This document shows, piece after piece, positions 16,947 through 24,343 of a stretch of 64,000 nucleotides of DNA. Source of the stretch: Acidimicrobiales bacterium (GTDB lineage: Bacteria > Actinomycetota > Acidimicrobiia > Acidimicrobiales > RAAP-2); the NCBI GenBank assembly GCA_030039755.1, contig JASHUY010000017.1, positions 1 to 64,000 on the forward strand, read 5' to 3'. Each line of letters begins with the position of its first letter. Within the stretch, counting starts at the first letter, position 1. The translations under genes were made by a program, and so were the position numbers. The notes under the pieces were generated by a model that had not been told where the DNA came from, ran no database searches, and worked only from the letters and a program-made list of their open reading frames with translations.

Positions 16947-17105
16947 TCAGATATTCACACGACAGGCGAGCCGCTTCTCCTCGTGCAACTTCATCTCGTG
17001 ACGAGTTTCGCGTCCGCGGTGGCCGCCCTTGAGATGTTCAGCCTCTTCCTCGGTCTCCTCCAGGTCTTCCGCAAGCTCCCGCTCGTTGCCGTCGACATGG
17101 CTCAT
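16947..17105 (-). CDS. Small highly charged protein (52 aa)
   Basis: A 52-residue open frame with an excellent start: AAGGAG five bases before ATG. 24 of 52 residues are Asp, Glu, Lys or Arg, arranged as an acidic N-terminal half (LAEDLEETEEEAEHL) and a mixed, basic C-terminal half (KLHEEKRLACRV). It has no membrane segment and would form an amphipathic helix or be disordered. It lies alone between carbonic anhydrase and the VWA gene. No family is recognised; a stress or nucleic-acid-associated small protein is possible. The ribosome-binding site and biased composition support reality. Confidence 0.65.
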   Translation of the reverse strand: MSHVDGNERELAEDLEETEEEAEHLKGGHRGRETRHEMKLHEEKRLACRVNI

Positions 17106-17308
17106 TGTGTCTCCTTCCCTACGGCCTCGATGCAGCTCGACCGAAGATCACCATGCAAGGCAAGGAGTGCGAGCGGGCACTGAGCACTCCCAGCCACCCT
17201 TCGTCGATCCCGGAGCAGCACTGCCCACCGACGCGCCGGTACCCTGCCTCCTTCGCAAGGCTGCTATCAGGTCCGAAGCAGAACCACGGCCACGTGGCCA
17301 GTGTTTCG

Positions 17309-17959
17309 TCAGTCCCCTGCCGCCCTCCGCCGCTCCTCCTCGGTGTAGCCGAGGCGGTCGGACTCGCCCCGCCGCATCCGCCCGACGCTGGCAGACAGCG
17401 ACCCCATCGCCGCCCGTGAGGCTGCCGGTGACGCCGCGAATTTCATCGAGGCGTCCGGGCTCACTCCGAGACGTTCCCCCTCCCGGATGGCATCCTGGTT
17501 GGCTCCGATGAAGGTGAAGTGCCACCCCGCGTCGATACGCTCCTTCACCGCAGCCATCACGGCGTCGCGCGTCCACTCACGCGATGCGTTCTCCAGTCCA
17601 TCCGTCACGACGGCGAAGATCACGTTTGCCGGGCGCTCATCGCGCGGGAGCCCCACGAGCCGCGCGCTCACGGTCGAGATGGTGCGCCCCATGGCGTCGA
17701 GGAGCGCCGTCGATCCCCGAGGCACGAGGCGGTAATCGTCGAGCTCTGCGACCGGAACGCCGTCGTAGAGGACTTCGTACCCGCTGTCGAACTGGGCGAG
17801 GGTGACGAGGCACCGACCCGGTTCGTCGGCCTGGTCGGCGAGGAGCGCCTTGATGCCGCCTTCCATGTCCTCCCTGATGGTCTCCATCGATCCCGAGCGA
17901 TCGACCACGAGCACGAGGAGAGTCGTGTCGTTCTTCGTCTCGGTCTTCTTGGTGGTCAT
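17309..17959 (-). CDS. Von Willebrand factor type A (VWA) domain protein
   Basis: A 216-residue single-domain VWA protein. The metal-ion-dependent adhesion site is complete: Asp20-x-Ser22-x-Ser24 in VVDRSGSMETI, Thr84 in RGSTALLDAMG, and Asp120 in VVTDGLENAS. No signal peptide or membrane segment is present, so it acts in the cytoplasm. Similar solo VWA proteins accompany tellurite-resistance or MoxR-type chaperone systems, neither of which is seen here. Its ATG overlaps the stop of the upstream HTH gene (ATGA at 17956-17959), so the two form a coupled pair. Confidence 0.9.
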   Translation of the reverse strand: MTTKKTETKNDTTLLVLVVDRSGSMETIREDMEGGIKALLADQADEPGRCLVTLAQFDSGYEVLYDGVPVAELDDYRLVPRGSTALLDAMGRTISTVSARLVGLPRDERPANVIFAVVTDGLENASREWTRDAVMAAVKERIDAGWHFTFIGANQDAIREGERLGVSPDASMKFAASPAASRAAMGSLSASVGRMRRGESDRLGYTEEERRRAAGD

Positions 17960-18285
17960 GATGGATCGGTCCCCTTCCTGCGCACTGGGCGCTTCGTGCC
18001 CGAGGGCTTCTTCTCTCGGGCTCTCGCTTCTTGGACCAGCTGATGCACTCGCTGGCGGCTCAGACCGAGAACCCTGGCGACCGAAGACAGCGAGTCCTCT
18101 TCGGCGGCATCGGCTGCCGCAGCGGCGCGCATGGCCGACAGCCGCTCCACCGCCCGCTGGTGGTCGGCAAGGGCTTCCGTAGCTCGCTGATAGCGGGTAA
18201 CCGGGTCGGGCACCTTCTCCAGCCAAGCCACGAAGGCGTCGGTGTCGGGATGTCCCGTCTTGTGATCGGGCTTTCGGGCTGCCAT
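17956..18285 (-). CDS. Helix-turn-helix protein coupled to the VWA gene
   Basis: A 109-residue protein with a C-terminal helix-turn-helix, LSSVARVLGLSRQRVHQLVQEAR, of the sigma-factor region 4 type, followed by a basic tail (EKKPSGTKRPVRRKG). The N-terminal half is helical and Ala-rich. It probably binds DNA. The ATG at 18285 is favoured; an in-frame TTG at 18291 is nearer the predicted transcription start. The promoter at 18297-18325 would give a transcript with almost no leader. The 4-base overlap with the VWA gene implies a joint function. Confidence 0.8.
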   Translation of the reverse strand: MAARKPDHKTGHPDTDAFVAWLEKVPDPVTRYQRATEALADHQRAVERLSAMRAAAAADAAEEDSLSSVARVLGLSRQRVHQLVQEARAREKKPSGTKRPVRRKGTDPS

Positions 18286-18296
18286 CGTCAAGAGGG

Positions 18297-18325
18297 ACTT
18301 TACAGTCGATCACCATCAGCGTCAA
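18297..18325 (-). promoter_or_regulatory. Promoter of the HTH-VWA pair
   Basis: On the minus strand TTGACG (18325-18320), 17 bases, then TAAAGT (18302-18297). The predicted start, near 18290, falls at or within a few bases of the first codons, so the mRNA would be (nearly) leaderless. The 11-base word CCCTCTTGACG occurs at this -35 region and again around the start codon, 33 bases apart. Confidence 0.55.
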
Positions 18326-18458
18326 GAGGGGCTAGACAGCTAGACAGACAGCCCTGCGCGAGGCGAGGCCCGCCGGTGCCGCCGTCAATGCGGTTGGCTA
18401 CGATCCTTCCGGGACTGTCCTCGACTTTCCCGACAACCAAATGACGATCGGAGGGACG

Positions 18459-18848
18459 ATGTCGAACACGGCGGGTGTTCGTTCGTTGTGCCGGGCGAGT
18501 GGCGTGATGTTGGCCGCGTTTGCAGCGCTCGGTTTCGCAGGGAGCGCGACTGCGGCTCAACTCACCTCGATGGCGGCTGGACCGAAGGTCACGAGTTGGT
18601 CGCCGCACGCTGCCGCGAAGGGGGCCAAAGTCACTTTCAGAGGTATCGATCTGGGCGCGGTCACCGGCGTGACGTGGCTGATATACCCGGGGCCAAAGGA
18701 CTACAGCGCAAAGATATTCACCAAGTCGGCGACGTCAATCGTCGCCATCGCCCCGGTGACCTTCCCAACCAAAACCTCCGCTGGAGAGATCCAGTTCAAG
18801 AGCAAGAGCGGCACGACGATGGTCACGTGTTGGGGAGGGTGCGGCTAG
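18459..18848 (+). CDS. Small secreted protein with IPT/TIG-like domain
   Basis: A 129-residue protein with a signal peptide: a basic start, hydrophobic VMLAAFAALGFAG and a likely cleavage after ATA. The mature part begins near AQLTSMAAGPKVTSW and reads SPHAAAKGAKVTFRGIDLG, the pattern of an immunoglobulin-like IPT/TIG domain. Two cysteines in the last residues (TCWGGCG) might form a disulfide or be modified. The ATG at 18459 has GGAGG four to five bases upstream. It would lie outside the membrane; a role in surface binding is only inference. Confidence 0.7.
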   Translation: MSNTAGVRSLCRASGVMLAAFAALGFAGSATAAQLTSMAAGPKVTSWSPHAAAKGAKVTFRGIDLGAVTGVTWLIYPGPKDYSAKIFTKSATSIVAIAPVTFPTKTSAGEIQFKSKSGTTMVTCWGGCG

Positions 18849-18975
18849 CGACGACGGCTCGCAGCGTCGCGCCGGGGTGCGCTGCTCGGGTGCGGGACGG
18901 ACGAAGTTCGTGCACGTCGGCGCGTGCCACTGTCCGTAAACTGTCTACCAGGGAAAACTCGGTCGCTCGGTCCGG

Positions 18976-19049
18976 TGGGCGCTGGGGGACTTGAACCCTC
19001 GACCTCAGCCGTGTGAAGGCTGCGCTCTAACCAACTGAGCTAAGCGCCC
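18976..19049 (-). tRNA. tRNA-Val (CAC)
   Basis: A 74-base cloverleaf: acceptor arms GGGCGCT and AGCGCCC pair perfectly, the D arm is GCTC/GAGC, the anticodon stem is CAGCC/GGCTG with loop TTCACAC, giving anticodon CAC. The T loop is TTCAAGT; one A-C mismatch lies in the T stem. The discriminator is A and CCA is not encoded. It reads GTG codons. Confidence 0.95.
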
Positions 19050-19172
19050 GGGGTGCCGCGCCGCGGTCCGGAGCGGTGGACGACGATAGCGCGCCGCGCG
19101 CCGGCGCAGGTCTCCGCCGAAGGAAGCCCCAGAGTGCCGCCGCGGGGTTCCGCCCAGTAGCCTTGCCACCGT

Positions 19173-19961
19173 ATGCCGCCGGGCAACACAGGACTGATCA
19201 CAATCGGCGACGACGGTTCAGGGCCGACGACGGCCTGGCAGCGGCTCTCCCAGACGTTCCTCAGACCCCCACCGCCCAAGCCGCCGCGCGAGCCCGAAGA
19301 CGTCGATTTCTCGCGCATGACCGACGACGAGAAGCGGGCGCGGATAACCGGCGTGGACCCGACCGAGCGCAAGGTGGGGATCGCCGCGGCGGTCCTCGGC
19401 ATCGCGCTCGCCATCTACGCCAACGTGCCCTACATGGTGTCGAAGACCTCGGTCGTCACGACAGTAAAGCCGAAGCACAAGTCGTGCGCTCAGGTGCTCG
19501 GGATCGCAGGTCTCCACTACGTCGCTTCGACGAAGTCCTGCGACGGCGTCTACCCGGCGAGCCACTACGTCCTCCCCTTCGTGGTGTCGCTCGTCCTCGC
19601 GACCGCCATCTACGTGACCGTGCGGATCCGCAGGCGTGCCCCACTCGCGTTCACCATGGTGATGACCGGACTCGCCTTCGGGTCGCTCCTCGTGCTCGTC
19701 CCGTACGGCGCCGCGGGCGGGTGGATCATGCTCCGCGCCTGGCGCACCCAGAAGTACGGCGCCCCTACCGCCAAGACCCCACTGACAGGCTGGACCCCGC
19801 CGGCCCCCCGGGGAACGACGCGCCGGGCGAAGTCGGCGACGCCGCGCAGCCACAAGGGGAAGGGGGCGGACACGGCCACAACGCGCAAGCCCCCGGCGGC
19901 GAACAAGCGCTACACCCCGAAGTCGCCGCCGAAGAAGAAGGTCGCGCCTCCGGCCAGCTGA
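19173..19961 (+). CDS. Membrane protein with basic proline-rich tail
   Basis: A 262-residue protein of unknown function. The N-terminal 60 residues are cytoplasmic and proline-rich (RPPPPKPPREPEDVDF). Three hydrophobic segments follow: VGIAAAVLGIALAIYANV, YVLPFVVSLVLATAIYV and FTMVMTGLAFGSLLVLV. Between the first two is a loop with two cysteines that could pair. The last 80 residues are Lys/Pro-rich (KSPPKKKVAPPAS). I recall similar proteins in many actinobacteria, without a role. It stands alone between tRNA-Val and the convergent tetR gene. Confidence 0.75.
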   Translation: MPPGNTGLITIGDDGSGPTTAWQRLSQTFLRPPPPKPPREPEDVDFSRMTDDEKRARITGVDPTERKVGIAAAVLGIALAIYANVPYMVSKTSVVTTVKPKHKSCAQVLGIAGLHYVASTKSCDGVYPASHYVLPFVVSLVLATAIYVTVRIRRRAPLAFTMVMTGLAFGSLLVLVPYGAAGGWIMLRAWRTQKYGAPTAKTPLTGWTPPAPRGTTRRAKSATPRSHKGKGADTATTRKPPAANKRYTPKSPPKKKVAPPAS

Positions 19962-19993
19962 GCAGGCCGGACCCGCGTGCTCGGCACGACCGG

Positions 19994-20596
19994 TCACCCC
20001 GTCATGAGCGCAGACCGGAGCAGCTGGAGCACGTCGGTGCGTCGACGCACCAACGACCGTGCCGTCGGCTCCTCCCCGAGAGCCCGGAGCACGTCGACCT
20101 CGGTCACCATGCCGATCACGGTCGAATAGATCGCAAGCAGCAGCAGGTTCGGGTCGTGTCGCCGCATGTGGCCTGCGTCCATCTCCGCCTCGAGGAAGTC
20201 CGACGCCCGGCGGACGAGCGGCTGGAGCTCGAGGGTCATCTTCGTCGCGGCGGGAGGTCCGAGACGGGACACCTCCCGCAGGAGACCGAGCAGTTCGGGG
20301 CGGCGCGCCGCGAGGCGGAAGACCGATCGCACCACCGCTTCGACCTTCGCCCAGCCGTCCCCCGCGCCGTCGAGCGCGGACTGCATGGCCGACGCGAGCT
20401 CCTGCGCGCTGCGGGCGATCAACGCCTCGAGGAGTGCCTCCTTGCTCGGGAACCAGTAAAGGATCGACTGCTTGGTGATCCCGAGCCCCGCCGCCAGCAC
20501 GTCGAGCGAGGTCGCCTCGTACCCGCGGGTCCCCCACGCCCCGAGGGCCGCGTCCAGGATCCGTTCGCGCGTCGGCGCGGGCGCCGCAGCGGGCAC
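19994..20596 (-). CDS. TetR/AcrR-family regulator of the acyl-CoA reductase operon
   Basis: A 200-residue TetR regulator. The N-terminal HTH is clear: RERILDAALGAWGTRGYEATSLDVLAAGLGITK, then QSILYWFPSKEALLEAL. The C-terminal helical region should bind a ligand, perhaps an acyl-CoA or lipid given the neighbours. It is divergent from the reductase operon, and two palindromes in the 70-base gap are its likely operators. A TAGTCT box seven bases before the GTG at 20596 suggests a leaderless transcript. Confidence 0.92.
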   Translation of the reverse strand: MPAAAPAPTRERILDAALGAWGTRGYEATSLDVLAAGLGITKQSILYWFPSKEALLEALIARSAQELASAMQSALDGAGDGWAKVEAVVRSVFRLAARRPELLGLLREVSRLGPPAATKMTLELQPLVRRASDFLEAEMDAGHMRRHDPNLLLLAIYSTVIGMVTEVDVLRALGEEPTARSLVRRRTDVLQLLRSALMTG

Positions 20597-20619
20597 GCCC
20601 CGAAGACTACCCGGCTTCC

Positions 20620-20657
20620 CTACCAAATGGTAGACAGCGGTGCCTACCAGGTGGTAG
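20620..20657. promoter_or_regulatory. Two tandem TetR operators, CTACCANNTGGTAG
   Basis: Two perfect 6+6 palindromes with a 2-base centre: CTACCAAATGGTAG (20620-20633) and CTACCAGGTGGTAG (20644-20657), 24 bases centre to centre. Only the two central bases differ. They lie between tetR and the divergent reductase, and the second ends nine bases before the reductase ATG, so bound repressor would block the operon's promoter. A TAGACC box within the second site is placed correctly for a leaderless start at 20667 but is a poor -10. Confidence 0.85.
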
Positions 20658-20666
20658 ACCAATGGG

Positions 20667-23021
20667 ATGCCGATCGCCGCCGCCCTCGCAGGCAAGCGGT
20701 TCTTCGTCACCGGTGGGACCGGGTTCCTCGGGACCGCGCTCGTCGAGCGGGTCCTGCGCACCGTCCCCGACGCCGAGGTCGTCGTGCTCGTGCGACCGGG
20801 ACGCAGGGCGAGCGCCGGCGAGCGGGCGACGCGCGAGATCGTTCGTAACGACTGCTTCGACCGTCTGCGCGAAGAGCTCGGCGACCGGTTCGAGGATGCG
20901 GCGAGCCGTGTCGTCGCGGTCGCGGGCGACGTGAGCCGCGACGGGCTCGGCCTCGACGCGGGGGGGAGGCGGCTTCTCGCCTCCTGCGACGTCGTCGTCC
21001 ACTCGGCCGCCACCGTCAGCTTCGACGCGCCTCTGGACCAAGCCGTGGAGATCAACATGCTCGGGCCCTCCCGGGTGGCGGCAGCCCTCCAGTACGCCCG
21101 CGCCGAGGCGGAGCGCACCGGGGGCGTCCACCTGATCGCCGTCTCGACCGCGTACGTGGCGGGCACGCACCAGGGCGAGGCGCACGAGGAGCTGCTCAGC
21201 GCCAACCGGTTCTCGCTCGAGGTGGACTGGCGCGCCGAGGTCGACTACGCGCGCAGGTTGCGTGAGGACTTCGAGGTCGAGTCGCGTCGAGCGGAGACGC
21301 TCGCGACGTTCGCCAAGAAAGCCCGCCAAGAGCTCGGCGCCGCCGGTGAGCACCTCCTCGCCGCACGCGCCGAAAGGCTGCGCGACGAGTGGATCAAGGA
21401 CCGGCTCGTCGACGCAGGCACCGCACGCGCCCAGTCGCTCGGCTGGCCCGACGCGTACCCCTTCACGAAGGCCATGGGCGAACGCGCCCTCATCGAGACC
21501 GTCGGCGTGCCGCTCAGCATCGTGCGGCCCTCCATCATCGAGTCCTCGCTCGCAGAGCCGGTTCCGGGGTGGATCCGGGGGTTCAGGATGGCCGAGCCGA
21601 TCATCATCTCCTTGGCGCGCGGGCTGCTCCGTGAGTTCCCCGGCGTGTCCGAAGGAGTGATCGACGTCATCCCTGTCGACATGGTCGTCGCCGCGATCCT
21701 GGCGATCGCCGCCGGGCCGCCGCCGGAGCAACCCGCGGTGTACCACGTCGCATCGGGGGTGGCGAACCCGTTGCGCTACGGCAGGCTCGTGGAGCTGATC
21801 CAGGAATGGTTCGCGCGCCACCCGCTCTACGACGACCGCGGTCAGCCGATCAGCCTGCCGGAATGGTCGTTCCCGGGCCGCGGGCGCGTCCAACGCCAGC
21901 TCCAGCGCGCGTCGAAGGCCATGGACGCAGCCGAGCGGTTGCTCACCGCGCTCCCACTGCGCGGGAGACAAGCCGCGCTCTCGGCGACGATCGAGGAACG
22001 CAACACGTTGGTGAAGCGCGCCCTCGACTACGTCGAGCTCTACGGCGCGTACACCGAGACCGAGGCGCGCTACCGCGTCGATCGGTTGCTCGAGGTCTGG
22101 CGCTCCCTCGACGAGGCGGACCGCGTGGCCTTCTGCTTCGACCCTTCGGCCATCGACTGGGACCACTACGTCCACGACATCCACCTGCCGTCGATCGTCG
22201 CCCACGCCCGGGTCAAGACGACGCCCGCGCGTCCCACGCTCGACAGCCGTCCGGAGCGTGCACGCCGGGCGATCCTCTCACCGGACCGCCACCTGGCCGC
22301 GTTCGACCTCGAGCACACCCTGATCGCTGCGAACGTCGTGGACAGCTACGCGTGGCTCGCGTCGCGACACCTCCCCGCGTCGCGCCGGCCCAAGCTCGTC
22401 GCGGAGCTGCTCGCGCAGGGACCCTCGCTCCTCGCGCTCGACCGGCGCGACCGCGGCGACTTCCTCAGGCTCTTCTACCGCCGGTACGACGGCGCCCCGG
22501 TCGCCCGGCTGGAGGAGGACGCGTGGGAGCTCTTCCACCGCCAGCTCCTCCCCCGGGCCTTCCCGGCAGGGCTCGCCCGGGTGCGCGCACACCGCAGGCT
22601 CGGTCACCGCACCCTCCTCATCACCGGGGCGCTCGACTTCGTGATCGCGCCGCTCCGTCCGCTGTTCGACGACATCGTCTGCGCACGCATGGCACAGGCG
22701 GGAGGGCGCTTCACGGGCCGACTCGACGAGCTGCCCCCCATCGGCGAAGCACGGGCGCAGCTCCTCGCCGACTACGCCGGCGCCCACGGCCTCGACCTCG
22801 CAGAGTCGGTCGCCTACGCGGACTCCGCGAGCGACCTCGCGATGCTCGAGGCCGTCGGGTTCCCCGTCGCGGTCAACCCCGAGACGCGACTCGCGGCGAT
22901 CGCCAGGCGGCGGGGATGGCACGTCGAGCACTGGTCCAAGGCGAAGGGAGGCGCCGAACGCCCGCTGCCGCTCGGGCCCCTCGACGTCCGGCCGCTGTCG
23001 CCCTCCCGGGTGAGAACGTGA
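20667..23021 (+). CDS. Fatty acyl-CoA reductase fused to a HAD-family phosphatase
   Basis: A 784-residue two-domain protein. Residues 1-380 are an extended SDR of the male-sterility/fatty acyl-CoA reductase type: VTGGTGFLG at 14-22, STAYVAG near 160, and Tyr264-x3-Lys268 in YPFTK. A helical region follows (380-530). Residues about 540-780 are a HAD-IB hydrolase (SerB-like): AAFDLEHTL at 544-552, LITGALDF and ADSASDLAML. The first HAD motif is DxE (Asp547, Glu549) rather than DxD. Expected role: reduction of acyl-CoA to fatty aldehyde or alcohol plus removal of a phosphate. It opens a four-gene overlapping operon. Confidence 0.88.
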   Translation: MPIAAALAGKRFFVTGGTGFLGTALVERVLRTVPDAEVVVLVRPGRRASAGERATREIVRNDCFDRLREELGDRFEDAASRVVAVAGDVSRDGLGLDAGGRRLLASCDVVVHSAATVSFDAPLDQAVEINMLGPSRVAAALQYARAEAERTGGVHLIAVSTAYVAGTHQGEAHEELLSANRFSLEVDWRAEVDYARRLREDFEVESRRAETLATFAKKARQELGAAGEHLLAARAERLRDEWIKDRLVDAGTARAQSLGWPDAYPFTKAMGERALIETVGVPLSIVRPSIIESSLAEPVPGWIRGFRMAEPIIISLARGLLREFPGVSEGVIDVIPVDMVVAAILAIAAGPPPEQPAVYHVASGVANPLRYGRLVELIQEWFARHPLYDDRGQPISLPEWSFPGRGRVQRQLQRASKAMDAAERLLTALPLRGRQAALSATIEERNTLVKRALDYVELYGAYTETEARYRVDRLLEVWRSLDEADRVAFCFDPSAIDWDHYVHDIHLPSIVAHARVKTTPARPTLDSRPERARRAILSPDRHLAAFDLEHTLIAANVVDSYAWLASRHLPASRRPKLVAELLAQGPSLLALDRRDRGDFLRLFYRRYDGAPVARLEEDAWELFHRQLLPRAFPAGLARVRAHRRLGHRTLLITGALDFVIAPLRPLFDDIVCARMAQAGGRFTGRLDELPPIGEARAQLLADYAGAHGLDLAESVAYADSASDLAMLEAVGFPVAVNPETRLAAIARRRGWHVEHWSKAKGGAERPLPLGPLDVRPLSPSRVRT

Positions 23022-24343
23022 AGTCGCTCGTCTTCGAGCGGAACCTCCCACGGTTCGCGGCCTCCAGGCTCGCGTCGACGTTCGGGTCCGGCCGCGGCGC
23101 GGGGATCGGCCCGTTGCGGCTCCTCGAGACCGAGCCGCCCGATCTGCCGGGCCCCGGGTGGGCACGGGTGACGCCGCTCCTCTCGGGCATCTGCGGCTCG
23201 GACCTCGCGACGCTCGACGGCAGGAGCTCGCGCTACTTCGAGCACATCGTGAGCTTCCCCTTCGTGCCCGGTCACGAAGTCGTGGGCGTGCTCGAGGCAG
23301 GCGGGCGCGTGGTGCTCGAGCCGGTTCTCGGTTGCGTCGCCCGCGGGATCGACCCGCCGTGCGTCGCCTGCGCGGGCGGGATGCTCGGCGGCTGTGAACG
23401 CATCGCCTTCGGTCATCTGAAGCCCGGCCTCCAGACGGGTTACTGCGCGGACACGGGCGGCGGCTGGTCCCACGCCGGGCTCGTCGCCCACGAGAGCCAG
23501 CTGCATCCGGTGCCCGACGCGTTCGGCGACGAGGACGCGGTGGTCGTCGAGCCGGTGGCGTGCGCCGTGCACGCGGTGTGCGCCGCAGCGCTGCACGACG
23601 GTGAGACGGTCGCGGTGCTCGGTGCCGGGACGCTCGGGCTCGCCGTGGTCGCGGCCGTGTCCGCGCTCTCGGCAACGGGGCGCGTCGAGGCACCCGACGC
23701 GCTGCTGGTCGGCGCGCGCTACGCGCACCAGCGCCACCTTGCGGCGGAGCTCGGCGCGACCGCGTCACTGGACCCGGAGCAGCTCGCGAGGGCCGTGCGC
23801 CGCAGGAGCAGCTCGCTCTCCCTGGTGGGCCCGCGGCCCGGCCGTCCCACCGGCCCGCTCACGGGCGGGGCGGACGTCGTCTTCGACTGCGTCGGGTCCG
23901 CCGACTCCCTCGCCCAGTCGCTCGACATGGTCCGCCCCCGCGGCCGCGTGGTGCTCGTCGGGATGCCCGGACGGGTGCACGTGGACCTTGCCCCCCTCTG
24001 GCAGCGCGAAGTCCGGCTCGTCGGCGCGTACGCCTACGGCACCGAGCCGCTCGCGTCGGGCGAGCGAGTCCGCACCTTCGACCTCGCCTTCGAGATCGTC
24101 GCCGCGCACGGCTTCGGACGGCTCGTCTCCGCGACGTACCCGATCGAGCGTTTCGAAGAGGCGGTGCAGCACGCGGGCGCCGCGGGCCGCAGGGGTGCGG
24201 TCAAGGTCGCCTTCGACCTTCGCCACGGCGGGACGCGGCACGGCGACGCGCCGTCGGCGAGCACCCGCCCGACGCGCCCCGCGCACCCGACGCGCCCCGC
24301 GCGCCCGACCATCGCCGGGACCAGCACAGGAGGCACATCATGA
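23018..24343 (+). CDS. Zinc-dependent alcohol dehydrogenase (MDR family)
   Basis: A 441-residue medium-chain dehydrogenase. Catalytic zinc ligands are Cys59 (SGICGSD) and His86-Glu87 (PGHEVVG); Cys106, 115, 118 and 126 match a structural zinc lobe. The NAD(P) fold has VAVLGAGTLGLAVVAA. It probably interconverts an alcohol and aldehyde, perhaps the product of the reductase just upstream. The GTG at 23018 overlaps the reductase stop by four bases. The last 45 residues are a low-complexity Thr/Arg/Pro/Ala tail encoded by a short tandem repeat and are not part of the family fold. Confidence 0.88.
   Translation: MKSLVFERNLPRFAASRLASTFGSGRGAGIGPLRLLETEPPDLPGPGWARVTPLLSGICGSDLATLDGRSSRYFEHIVSFPFVPGHEVVGVLEAGGRVVLEPVLGCVARGIDPPCVACAGGMLGGCERIAFGHLKPGLQTGYCADTGGGWSHAGLVAHESQLHPVPDAFGDEDAVVVEPVACAVHAVCAAALHDGETVAVLGAGTLGLAVVAAVSALSATGRVEAPDALLVGARYAHQRHLAAELGATASLDPEQLARAVRRRSSSLSLVGPRPGRPTGPLTGGADVVFDCVGSADSLAQSLDMVRPRGRVVLVGMPGRVHVDLAPLWQREVRLVGAYAYGTEPLASGERVRTFDLAFEIVAAHGFGRLVSATYPIERFEEAVQHAGAAGRRGAVKVAFDLRHGGTRHGDAPSASTRPTRPAHPTRPARPTIAGTSTGGTS
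24268..24309 (+). repeat. 18-base tandem repeat in the dehydrogenase tail
   Basis: About 2.3 copies of an 18-base GC-rich unit (copies at 24268-24285 and 24286-24303, then a partial). It encodes PTRPAH/PTRPAR at the C-terminus of the alcohol dehydrogenase. Such repeats change length easily. Confidence 0.7.

Noticed and set aside
17029-17511. Plus-strand open frame of 160 codons
   Set aside because: Ser/Arg/Pro-rich without start signals and antisense to the well-supported small protein and the VWA gene.
18297-18330. Direct repeat CCCTCTTGACG as a separate operator feature
   Set aside because: Half of it is explained by the -35 box and start region; reported only within the promoter entry and the HTH-VWA finding.
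24258-24310. CRISPR-like short repeats
   Set aside because: Units are directly adjacent without spacers and lie inside a coding region; no cas genes are in the window.
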